Shown here: in pieces, positions 56,746-64,000 of the stretch | Layout of the letters: each line of letters opens with the position of its first letter | Position numbering within the stretch: position 1 is the first letter of the stretch | Assembly: GCF_018138145.1 (NCBI RefSeq) | Contig: NZ_CP073104.1 | Span: forward strand, 6,718,731 to 6,782,730 | Reading direction: 5' to 3' | DNA length: 64,000 nucleotides | From: Pseudomonas sp. SCA2728.1_7 | GTDB lineage: Bacteria > Pseudomonadota > Gammaproteobacteria > Pseudomonadales > Pseudomonadaceae | Made by a program: the position numbers and the translations under genes | The notes under the pieces: model-generated | The model's input: the letters and a program-made list of their open reading frames with translations, nothing else | The model's database searches: none | Told to the model about the DNA's origin: nothing

Positions 56746-58149
56746 ATGTTCAATCTGGAGGCACTGGACCTGGCGCGAATTCAATTCGCGTTCACGGTTT
56801 CGTTCCACATTATTTTCCCGGCGATCACCATTGGCCTGGCGAGTTTCCTGGCGGTACTCGAAGGTCTGTGGCTGAAAACCCGTAACGACACCTACCGTGA
56901 TCTCTACCATTTCTGGTCGAAGATCTTTGCGGTCAACTTTGGCATGGGCGTGGTTTCGGGACTGGTCATGGCGTATCAGTTCGGCACCAACTGGAGCGGC
57001 TTCTCGGATTTTGCCGGGAGCATCACCGGGCCGTTGCTGACCTATGAAGTGCTGACCGCGTTCTTCCTTGAGGCCGGGTTCCTTGGGGTGATGCTGTTCG
57101 GCTGGAACCGTGTCGGCCGTGGCTTGCACTTCTTCGCTACGGTGATGGTCGCCATCGGCACGCTGATCTCGACCTTCTGGATTCTTGCGTCGAACAGCTG
57201 GATGCAGACGCCGCAGGGCTTCGAAATCGTTGACGGGCGGGTGATGCCGCTGGACTGGCTGGCGATCGTGTTCAACCCGTCATTCCCGTTCCGTCTGGCA
57301 CACATGGCGATTGCCGCGTTTGTGGCGACGTCGTTCTTCGTCGGTGCCTCGGCTGCCTGGCATTTACTGCGCGGCAATAACACCGCGCCGGTGCGCAAGA
57401 TGTTTTCCATGGCGTTGTGGATGGCCCTGATCGTTGCGCCGATCCAGGCAGTGGTTGGTGACGCCCATGGCTTGAACACGCTGGAGCATCAACCGGCAAA
57501 AATCGCCGCCATCGAAGGTCACTGGGAAAACGCCGACAACGGCCCGACGCCGCTGGTGCTGTTCGGTCTCCCGGATATGGACGCGGAGAAGACCAAGTAT
57601 GCGCTGGAGATTCCCTATCTCGGCAGCCTGATCCTCACCCACAGCCTCGACAAGCAGATCCCGGCGCTGAAGAGCTTCCCGAAGGAAGACCGACCGAATT
57701 CGACCGTGATCTTCTGGAGCTTTCGCGTCATGGCCGGGTTGGGGATGTTGATGATCCTCGTCGGTTTGCTCGGTCTGGCGTTGCGCCGGGGCGGCAAGCT
57801 TTATCAGCATCGCGGTTTCCAGCGTCTGGTGTTGTTGATGGGGCCGAGCGGCTTGATTGCGCTGCTGGCCGGTTGGATCACCACGGAAGTCGGGCGTCAG
57901 CCGTGGGTGGTTTATGGCTTGCTGCGCACCCACGACGCCGCGTCGCATCACTCGGTGGCGCAGATGAGCACCTCGCTGGCGTTGTTCGTGGTGATCTATT
58001 TCACCGTGTTCAGCGTGGGCATTGGCTACATGATGAAACTGGTGAACAAAGGCCCGCAACCGCACCACGAACATCCGCCTGAAGGCGATGAATTGCAGAC
58101 GCCGCGTCGACCGATTTCGGCGGCTATCGTCCCTATGAAGGAGCATTGA
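56746..58149 (+). CDS. cioA: Cytochrome bd-type quinol oxidase subunit I (CioA)
   Basis: 467 aa. IQFAFTVSFHIIFPAITIGL carries the axial haem His; WSKIFAVNFGMGVVSGLVMA, and near the end ITTEVGRQPWVVYGLLRT with the GRQPW motif. The short Q-loop between helices marks the CioA (cyanide-insensitive) subtype rather than CydA of enterics. Oxidises quinol and reduces O2 at the inner membrane. 106 bases after the ydeP-like gene. Confidence 0.94.
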   Translation: MFNLEALDLARIQFAFTVSFHIIFPAITIGLASFLAVLEGLWLKTRNDTYRDLYHFWSKIFAVNFGMGVVSGLVMAYQFGTNWSGFSDFAGSITGPLLTYEVLTAFFLEAGFLGVMLFGWNRVGRGLHFFATVMVAIGTLISTFWILASNSWMQTPQGFEIVDGRVMPLDWLAIVFNPSFPFRLAHMAIAAFVATSFFVGASAAWHLLRGNNTAPVRKMFSMALWMALIVAPIQAVVGDAHGLNTLEHQPAKIAAIEGHWENADNGPTPLVLFGLPDMDAEKTKYALEIPYLGSLILTHSLDKQIPALKSFPKEDRPNSTVIFWSFRVMAGLGMLMILVGLLGLALRRGGKLYQHRGFQRLVLLMGPSGLIALLAGWITTEVGRQPWVVYGLLRTHDAASHHSVAQMSTSLALFVVIYFTVFSVGIGYMMKLVNKGPQPHHEHPPEGDELQTPRRPISAAIVPMKEH

Positions 58150-58152
58150 GTC

Positions 58153-59169
58153 ATGGCGATTCAAGGTATCGATCTCTCGTTGATCTGGGGCGTGATCATC
58201 GCTTTCGGGGTGATGATGTACGTGATCATGGACGGCTTCGATCTGGGCCTGGGGATTCTGTTTCCGCTGATCCCGGACGAGCAGGAACGCGATGTGATGA
58301 TGAACACCGTCGCGCCGGTCTGGGACGGTAACGAGACGTGGCTGGTGCTCGGTGGCGCGGCGTTGTATGGCGCGTTTCCGCTGGCGTACGGGGTGATTCT
58401 CGAAGCGTTGTATCTGCCGCTGATCCTCATGCTGTGCGGTTTGATTTTCCGTGGCGTGGCGTTTGAGTTTCGCTTCAAGTCTTCGCCGCAAAAACGTCAT
58501 TGGTGGGACAAGGCATTTATCGGTGGCTCGCTGCTGGCGACGTTCTCCCAAGGTGTGGTGATCGGCGCGTATGTGTCCGGAATTCCGGTGGTCGATCGGC
58601 AGTTTGCCGGTGGCGGTCTGGACTGGTTAGCGCCGTTTCCTCTGGTGTGTGGCGTGGGCCTGGTGATTGCGTATGCGTTGCTCGGCAGCACCTGGTTGCT
58701 GGTCAAGACTGAGGGCATGCTTGAATCACGGATGCGCCTGTTCACCCGGCCGCTGGCCTTGCTGTTGATGGCGATGGTGCTGGTGATTGGCGTGTGGACG
58801 CTGCAACTGCATCCGGAGCTGGCGGCGCGTTGGTCGACGCACGGGCATCTGCAGGTGTTTGCCGGGTTGGTGGTGTTGGCATTGCTGGCGGTGTTCGGGT
58901 TGCTGCGCACGTTGCGTCAGCGGCATACGCACTGGCCATTCGTGTTTACGCTGGTGTTGATGTTGCTCGGTTACATCGGCCTGGCGCTGAGCATCTGGCC
59001 GAACATCATCCCGCCGTCGGTGAGCATCTGGGCCGCCGCATCACCGCCGTCGAGCCAGTTGTTTGCGCTGATCGGCGCACTGTTCATCCTGCCGGTGATC
59101 CTGATGTACACCTTCTGGAGCTACTACGTATTCCGCGGCAAAGTGAGGATTGGCGATGGCTATCATTGA
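58153..59169 (+). CDS. cioB: Cytochrome bd-type quinol oxidase subunit II (CioB)
   Basis: 338 aa, eight to nine membrane helices. LSLIWGVIIAFGVMMYVIMD GFDLG and TVAPVWDGNETWLVLGGAAL are the CydB-family signatures. Partner of CioA; starts 3 bases after the cioA stop with AAGGAG inside cioA. Confidence 0.94.
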   Translation: MAIQGIDLSLIWGVIIAFGVMMYVIMDGFDLGLGILFPLIPDEQERDVMMNTVAPVWDGNETWLVLGGAALYGAFPLAYGVILEALYLPLILMLCGLIFRGVAFEFRFKSSPQKRHWWDKAFIGGSLLATFSQGVVIGAYVSGIPVVDRQFAGGGLDWLAPFPLVCGVGLVIAYALLGSTWLLVKTEGMLESRMRLFTRPLALLLMAMVLVIGVWTLQLHPELAARWSTHGHLQVFAGLVVLALLAVFGLLRTLRQRHTHWPFVFTLVLMLLGYIGLALSIWPNIIPPSVSIWAAASPPSSQLFALIGALFILPVILMYTFWSYYVFRGKVRIGDGYH

Positions 59170-59311
59170 TTCGCGTGAAGTGAAAAGCAGTCGCTGGTAC
59201 AAGCGTTTGGGCTGGCTGTTGTTGATCTGGCTGGGCAGCGTGGTGTCGCTGGCGGTTGTCGCCAGTCTGCTGAAACTGGCGATGTACGCCGCGGGGATGA
59301 GGACCCATTGA
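59156..59311 (+). CDS. DUF2474 small membrane protein, probable bd-oxidase accessory subunit
   Basis: 51 aa, beginning MAIIDSREVKSSRWYKRLGW with one membrane helix (LLLIWLGSVVSLAVVASLL). Its ATG lies 14 bases before the cioB stop, in another frame, behind GAGG. Position and size match the DUF2474 proteins that follow cioAB in Pseudomonas, which play a part like CydX. Too short for ordinary gene calling and easily missed. Confidence 0.85.
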   Translation: MAIIDSREVKSSRWYKRLGWLLLIWLGSVVSLAVVASLLKLAMYAAGMRTH

Positions 59312-59315
59312 TCAT

Positions 59316-59343
59316 AAAAAACCGGAGCCTGGCTCCGGTTTTT
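59316..59343 (+). terminator. Rho-independent terminator of the cio operon
   Basis: Perfect 12-base stem AAAAACCGGAGC / GCTCCGGTTTTT with a 3-base loop, followed by T. Confidence 0.93.
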
Positions 59344-59376
59344 TATGGTCGGGGATTTTGGATGTACCACCGGACA

Positions 59377-59743
59377 TTGTGGGAGCGAGCCTGCTCGCGA
59401 AAGCGTCGGGTCAGACAACATTGATGTTGAATGTAATGGCCCCATCGCGAGCAGGCTCACTCCTACAGGGATTTGTGGTGGTTGGAGAATATGTAAACAC
59501 CGCCGGACACTGTGGGAGCGAGCTTGCTCGCGAAGGCGTCAGGTCAGACAACGTTGATGTTGAATGTACTGGCCTCATCGCGAGCAGGCTCAATCCTAAA
59601 GGGATTTGTGGTGGTTGGAGAATATGTAAACACCGCCGGACACCTGTGGGAGCGAGCCTGCTCGCGAAGGCGTCAGGTCAGACACATTGATGTTGACTGT
59701 AAAGGCCTCTTCGCGAGCAGGCTCGCTCCCACAGGTGTTGTGG
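59377..59743. repeat. Three tandem REPINs
   Basis: Three REP pairs repeat with a period of 133-134 bases (gtgggagcgag arms at about 59380, 59513, 59647). Each unit carries the same spacer words, aggtcagacaacattgatgt and gtggttggagaatatgtaaa, so a whole REPIN plus flank was duplicated twice. Together they account for the gap between the cio terminator and the CAP gene. Confidence 0.93.
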
Positions 59744-59760
59744 TGTTTTTGAGATTTGAG

Positions 59761-60612
59761 TTATTGGGCGCCAAACATCGCGGTCCAGTAGATCCCCGCA
59801 CTGCTTTTCGGGTCGGTCGCGTAGGCGGCGCCGAGTTCCTGGTATTGCGGGTTCATCAGGTTGGCGCAATGGCCGGGACTGGCGAGCCAGCCTTCGACGA
59901 CTTTGTGCACCGTGTCTTGCCCGGCGGCGATGTTTTCGCCGACCAGTTGACCGCTGTAACCGGCGAGTTCTGCGCGATCGCCCGGGGTGCGGCCGTCGCG
60001 GTCCTTGTGATCGAAGTAATTGTTGTTGGCCATATCGCGGCTGTGATCCTGGGCGATCGTGCCCAGTGTCGCGCTCCAGGCCAGCGGTGCGGCAGCGGCG
60101 AAGGCCTGACCACCACACTGGCGCGCTTGGCTGCGGGCGACGTTGAGTTCACTGAGCAATTTCTGCCCCTCACTTTGCGCATCGCCCAATTTGGCCGACA
60201 GCAGCGGTCGCGCCAGCACGATGCGCCAGTCACGGTCATCACGGCTGACACCGACATCGACGAACTGCGGATCGAGCACTACCTGACAGAAACTCTCCTT
60301 GATCGCCTGCATCGCCGACGCCGCATCGCGCGGGCCGTTAAGAGTGATCGCCTGCACATTGACCATCGGATAACTGGCGCTGGCCATGGCTTGTTGCAGA
60401 TCGACAGCACCGGTGGCGCGTAATCTCAGCCTCGGATCAGCCGACAGCGGTGGCAGTTCATTCGACGCCTGCGAACCACAACGCTGCGGTTGGCTGCGGT
60501 AGCTGTTGATCGACTCGATCAGTTGCGACTCATCGCCGGCCAGCGCCGGGATGGCAAACATAACGCCCACGGACAACGCGGCAAGACGCAAAACGGATGG
60601 CATGAAGCGCAT
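59761..60612 (-). CDS. Secreted CAP-domain protein, paralogue of 2708-3574
   Basis: 283 aa. Signal peptide RLAALSVGVMFAIPALA, then a CAP domain with QDHSRDMANNNYFDHKDRDG, LVGENIAAGQ and GWLASPGHCANLMNP; ends GIYWTAMFGAQ. The first gene ends GVYWTMVFGAQ, and the region before the CAP domain is also alike (YRSQPQRCG versus YRAHPQRCD). Periplasmic or secreted; function unknown. ATG 60612 behind AAGGGAG. Confidence 0.86.
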   Translation of the reverse strand: MRFMPSVLRLAALSVGVMFAIPALAGDESQLIESINSYRSQPQRCGSQASNELPPLSADPRLRLRATGAVDLQQAMASASYPMVNVQAITLNGPRDAASAMQAIKESFCQVVLDPQFVDVGVSRDDRDWRIVLARPLLSAKLGDAQSEGQKLLSELNVARSQARQCGGQAFAAAAPLAWSATLGTIAQDHSRDMANNNYFDHKDRDGRTPGDRAELAGYSGQLVGENIAAGQDTVHKVVEGWLASPGHCANLMNPQYQELGAAYATDPKSSAGIYWTAMFGAQ

Positions 60613-60810
60613 GGAAATCTCCCTTGAGCTGAATGCGCCCATGATGCGCGAAACGCCCCCGGTGAGTGCAATGTCTTTTTTCTTCATTCAGCGGTTTTTC
60701 TGCGCAACTTTGTCTCTGGGTTTGCCGTCTACACTCACCGAAGACCCCGGGATACGGGTGTCTCCCGACGTAACACCTTGCCCGACTCGGGCGCTGCCGG
60801 AAGAACAGAC

Positions 60811-61431
60811 ATGGGATTGAAAGGCTGGGCGGGTTGTCTCGTATTCACCCTGTTGGCAGGCTCTGCATGGGCCACCGATCAGGCCCCGATCAAAGCGAAG
60901 GCTGAAGAAAAAGCCCAAGTGCTGGAAGAGAAAGCGGCGGACAAAGTCAGCGCCGCACCGGCACCGAAAGCCGAAGCCATCACCCCGACCGAAGTGCAGG
61001 CGGTCGATCCGGCCGGCGCGGCACCGCTGGATGATCCGATCACCTGTCTGGCGCGCAGTATCTACTGGGAAGCCAAAGGCAAAGACACGCCGGAAATGGA
61101 AGCCGTGGCCAGTGTGGTGATGAATCGCCTCGGCCATGAAGGCTTTCCTGACACGGTGTGTGCCGTCGTCAAACAAGGCTCGGAAAGCAAGAGCTGCCAG
61201 TTTTCCTGGTGGTGCGACGGGCGTCCGGATCAGGTCAAGGAAGATGCCGAATACACGCTGGCCAAGGATATAGCCCGCAAAGCGCTGAACCGCCAGCTCA
61301 AGGATCGCACTAACGGCGCGCTGTATTTCCATGACCGTAATGTTCATCCGAGCTGGGCCAAGGAATACCGCAGAACCGCTGAAACGAAAAAATTTCTCTT
61401 CTACAAACCAGCCGGCGGCGACGCGCGTTAA
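60811..61431 (+). CDS. Cell-wall hydrolase, SleB-like
   Basis: 206 aa. Signal peptide (WAGCLVFTLLAGSAWA), an Ala/Lys/Glu-rich linker of about 50 residues, then a Hydrolase_2 domain: CLARSIYWEAKGKDTPEMEA with the catalytic Glu, VVMNRLGHEGFPDTVCAVV, and ALYFHDRNVHPSWA. Acts on peptidoglycan in the periplasm; in Gram-negatives this is a vegetative hydrolase, not a germination enzyme. Its stop overlaps the convergent LysR gene by 4 bases. Confidence 0.88.
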   Translation: MGLKGWAGCLVFTLLAGSAWATDQAPIKAKAEEKAQVLEEKAADKVSAAPAPKAEAITPTEVQAVDPAGAAPLDDPITCLARSIYWEAKGKDTPEMEAVASVVMNRLGHEGFPDTVCAVVKQGSESKSCQFSWWCDGRPDQVKEDAEYTLAKDIARKALNRQLKDRTNGALYFHDRNVHPSWAKEYRRTAETKKFLFYKPAGGDAR

Positions 61432-62330
61432 GCGCAGACTTGCCGCACACATTCGCGCAACCAGCGATGCGCCGGGTCGGCGTCCATGCGCGGATGCCAG
61501 AGCATCGACACGCTGATGTCCGGCATCGCGAAGGGCAGGGCGAAACTGTGCAGGCCGGTGCGCAGTTTGCTGGTGTGACGTTGTGGGACAGTGGCGATCA
61601 GGTCGGATTCACGCACCAGCGTCAGCGCCGCCGAGAATCCACCGAATGAAGTGACGATGTCCCGCGTCAGGCCGAGCGCGAGTAAGGCTTCGTCGACCGG
61701 CCCGCTGCTGCGTCCGCGCCGTGAAATGAGAATGTGCTCGCCGTCGGCAAAGCGCTTGCTGGTGATTTTCCCCGCGCTCAACGGATGCCCCTCACGCACC
61801 ACACCGATCCATTGATCCTGAAACAGGATGCGGCTGTGCAGCGTCGGGTCGGTGCTGTCGTCGACCACGCCGGTTTCCAGATCGACGCGGCCTTCGCGCA
61901 GCGGCGTGCTGTCCTTGTCGGCTTTCTGCACAAAGCGCAGGCGTACGCCGGGTGCTTCTTCAGCGATGCGCGCGAGCAGGGCGGCGGCGAAGGTTTCGAC
62001 AAAGCCGTCGGTGTTGCGCAGCGTGAAGGTGCGTTGCAAGCGGCCGGGGTCGAGCACTTCGGCGGGCCGTAAAACCGCCTCGGCGTCCTGCACCAAATGA
62101 CTGACTCGTTCGCGCAATTCCAATGCGCGGGGCGTCGGCACCAGGCCTCGACCCGCGCGCACCAACAGCGGATCGCCGGTGGTTTCGCGCAGACGGGCGA
62201 GGGCGCGACTCATGGCCGACGGGCTCAACCGCAGGCATTTGGCGGCGCGGGCGACGCTGCCTTCACGCAGTAATACGTCGAGGGTGATCAGCAGGTTCAG
62301 GTCCGGCGCAGTCATGACATGGCGTTCCAT
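61428..62330 (-). CDS. LysR family transcriptional regulator
   Basis: 300 aa. HTH LLITLDVLLREGSVARAAKC with SPSAMSRALARLRETTGDPL. Divergent from the MFS gene 88 bases away and probably its regulator. A second in-frame ATG (MTAPDLNLL) five codons in is equally likely as the start. Confidence 0.87.
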   Translation of the reverse strand: MERHVMTAPDLNLLITLDVLLREGSVARAAKCLRLSPSAMSRALARLRETTGDPLLVRAGRGLVPTPRALELRERVSHLVQDAEAVLRPAEVLDPGRLQRTFTLRNTDGFVETFAAALLARIAEEAPGVRLRFVQKADKDSTPLREGRVDLETGVVDDSTDPTLHSRILFQDQWIGVVREGHPLSAGKITSKRFADGEHILISRRGRSSGPVDEALLALGLTRDIVTSFGGFSAALTLVRESDLIATVPQRHTSKLRTGLHSFALPFAMPDISVSMLWHPRMDADPAHRWLRECVRQVCA

Positions 62331-62418
62331 GCAGGTATTGAGTGCAAAGCATGCGTCTTGCGCCGTGTGTTGTCGAGGCTCAGGCTATGACGCATCACCT
62401 ATGCGTTGCGAGCCGTCC

Positions 62419-63744
62419 ATGCCCCGAGAATCCCTGAGCACTCCCGCCCGTTGGGCGCTGACCAGTCTGGCCCTGTCGATGTTGATGCCGTCGCTGGACA
62501 CCAGCATTGCCAACGCCGGGTTGCCGATCTTGGCGACGGCGTTTGAGGCGACGTTTCAACAGGTGCAATGGATCGTGCTGGCTTATCTGCTCGCGATCAC
62601 TACATTGATTGTCAGTGTCGGGCGTCTGGGCGATGGTTTTGGACGGCGGCGATTGCTGCTGATCGGGATCGGCATTTTCACCAGCGCTTCGTTGGCTTGC
62701 GCGTTGGCTCCGGGACTGGGTTGGCTGATCGGCGCACGGGCGGTGCAAGGTGTTGGTGCGGCGATCATGTTTGCCTTGACGGTGGCGTTGGTGGCCGATG
62801 CGGTGCCGAAGGCGCGGGCGGGCAGTGCGATGGGCTTGCTGGCGACGATGTCGGCGGCGGGCACCAGTCTTGGGCCGTCGCTGGGTGGGCTATTGATGAC
62901 GCATGTCGGCTGGCAGGCGATTTTTCTGCTCAACGTGCCGTTGGGTTTACTCAATATTTGGCTGGTGTACCGCTTTTTGCCAGCGGATCGGGCCGCAGGG
63001 CCAAGGCCGCGTGTCGCGTTCGATTATTCAGGCAGCGCGGTGCTGGTGTTGACGCTGGCGGCCTATGCGCTGGCGATGACGCTTGAAGGTTTCACCGTGC
63101 CGTTGCTGTTGGCCAGCCTGTGCGGCGCGGGGTTGTTCTTCATGATCGAGAAGAAGGCCAAGGCGCCGCTGATACGCTTGTCACTGTTCGCTGACCGGCG
63201 ATTGAGCAGCAGCCTGGCGCTGACCTTTGTGGTGACGACCGTGATGATGACCACGCTGGTGGTGGGGCCGTTTTACCTGAGTCGCGGATTGGGCCTCAGC
63301 AGTGCCGTGGTCGGCTTGGCGTTATCGGTCGGGCCGTTGTTGTCTGCGTTTGGCGGTGTGCCGGCCGGGCGTCTGGTGGACCGCTTCGGCGCTCGGCGCA
63401 TCGTGCCGGGCGCGTTGCTCGCCATGGCCTGCGGTTGTGGCTCGTTGGCGCTGTTGCCGATGAGTCTGGGGTTGCCCGCCTATTTGCTGCCGATTGCAGT
63501 GGTCGCCGTCGGCTATGCGCTGTTTCAGGCGGCGAACAACACCGGGTTGATGGCCGGCGTCCGTCAGGAGCAGCGCGGTGTGGTTTCCGCGATGCTCGGG
63601 CTGGCGCGCAACCTCGGCTTGATCACCGGGGCAGCGGTGATGGGCGCGGTGTTTGCACTGGCGGCGGGCGATCCGACACAAGCTCCGGCTACGGGCCATT
63701 GCCAGCGGCTTGCACATCACTTTTGGCGTAGCGGTGGCGTTTGA
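62419..63744 (+). CDS. MFS drug/metabolite transporter with disrupted C-terminus
   Basis: 441 aa as read, DHA2-like 14-helix family: SLALSMLMPSLDTSIANAGL, QWIVLAYLLAITTLIVSVGR LGD, RRRLLLIGIGIF, then repeated hydrophobic helices. After AAGDPTQAPAT the frame gives a non-membrane tail. The next frame instead reads AIASGLHITFGVAVA and the third LMLMALIISRAQF, together a normal final helix. One surplus base in the G-run near 63693-63695 and one in the T-run 63740-63742 would explain this. With both removed the frame runs on to 63839, into a REP. Pseudogenisation or sequence error. Start uncertain (62401 also possible). Confidence 0.75.
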   Translation: MPRESLSTPARWALTSLALSMLMPSLDTSIANAGLPILATAFEATFQQVQWIVLAYLLAITTLIVSVGRLGDGFGRRRLLLIGIGIFTSASLACALAPGLGWLIGARAVQGVGAAIMFALTVALVADAVPKARAGSAMGLLATMSAAGTSLGPSLGGLLMTHVGWQAIFLLNVPLGLLNIWLVYRFLPADRAAGPRPRVAFDYSGSAVLVLTLAAYALAMTLEGFTVPLLLASLCGAGLFFMIEKKAKAPLIRLSLFADRRLSSSLALTFVVTTVMMTTLVVGPFYLSRGLGLSSAVVGLALSVGPLLSAFGGVPAGRLVDRFGARRIVPGALLAMACGCGSLALLPMSLGLPAYLLPIAVVAVGYALFQAANNTGLMAGVRQEQRGVVSAMLGLARNLGLITGAAVMGAVFALAAGDPTQAPATGHCQRLAHHFWRSGGV

Positions 63745-63783
63745 TGCTCATGGCGTTGATCATCAGCCGAGCACAGTTCAACG

Positions 63784-64000
63784 GTGGGAGTGAGCCTGCT
63801 CGCGAAGAGGCCGGCACAGGTAACATCTCCTGTGACTGATACACCGCTTTCGCGAGCAGGCTCGCTCCCACAGGGGATCGGGTTGATCAGCAGAACTTCG
63901 GTCGAACCGAGATCAAATGTGGGAGCGAGCCTGCTCGCGAAGAGGCCGGCACAGCCAACATCTCCGGTGACTGACCCAGCGCTTTCGCGAGCAGGCTTGC
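63784..64000. repeat. REP/REPIN cluster running off the window
   Basis: A REPIN (63784-63872) and a second one starting at 63919 whose right arm is cut by the window end. The two share the spacer word cgaagaggccggcacag, again showing local duplication. Confidence 0.93.

Overview
The window looks like chromosomal DNA of a fluorescent-group Pseudomonas. The support is gene content (spermidine/putrescine ABC transporter plus gamma-glutamyl polyamine pathway, CioAB-type bd oxidase, paoABC-like operon, many LysR regulators), GC-rich coding sequence with strong G/C in third codon positions, and about twenty copies of the Pseudomonas REP/REPIN palindrome (core gagcctgctcgcga) between genes. No tRNA, rRNA, CRISPR, insertion sequence or prophage was seen.

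Layout. 1-6.6 kb: end of an NCS1 permease and an M20 carbamoyl-amino-acid hydrolase (pyrimidine or hydantoin breakdown), a DHH phosphoesterase, a secreted CAP protein, an alpha/beta hydrolase, a Tat-exported aldo/keto reductase and a LysR regulator. 6.7-9.2 kb: tartrate/D-malate dehydrogenase with a DctA carrier. 9.3-12 kb: LysR, cupin, then nine tandem copies of a 130-bp unit. 12-15.8 kb: a three-subunit molybdenum hydroxylase (paoABC-like). 16-21.3 kb: lactate permease, small lipoproteins, hypotheticals, thpR. 21.5-32.7 kb: the polyamine region, with potG-potH-potI-potF, puuD, puuA, puuC, puuB and the regulator puuR. 32.8-38.5 kb: accessory stretch with an AT-rich orphan SEC-C gene, a frameshifted small gene behind a structured leader, and several hypotheticals. 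38.7-44.5 kb: quinone-reductase-like flavoprotein with a LysR, a DeoR regulator and a second puuB/puuA pair. 44.9-46.2 kb: chromate transporter. 46.5-54 kb: molybdenum-cofactor genes (fdhD-moaC-moaD-moaE, moaB-moeA, moaA). 54.3-59.3 kb: YdeP-type molybdo-oxidoreductase followed by cioA, cioB and an easily missed 51-aa DUF2474 gene. 59.4-64 kb: REPIN array, a second CAP protein, SleB-like hydrolase, LysR and an MFS transporter with a disrupted 3' end.

How it fits together. Polyamines enter through PotFGHI, are gamma-glutamylated by PuuA, oxidised by PuuB and PuuC, and released by PuuD, under PuuR. The Moco genes supply two molybdoenzymes in the window: the paoABC-like enzyme and the YdeP-like enzyme. 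FdhD beside moaCDE fits a sulfur-requiring enzyme of the formate dehydrogenase superfamily.

Most interesting: (1) a dispersed nested-palindrome element, one copy of which has grown into a 9 x 130-bp array; (2) the orphan AT-rich SEC-C gene with inverted repeats in front of it; (3) a three-helix leader RNA upstream of a one-base-frameshifted gene; (4) very small ORFs at 40517-40585 and 44580-44743; (5) the YdeP-CioAB-DUF2474 arrangement. None of these is proven to be a new system from sequence alone.
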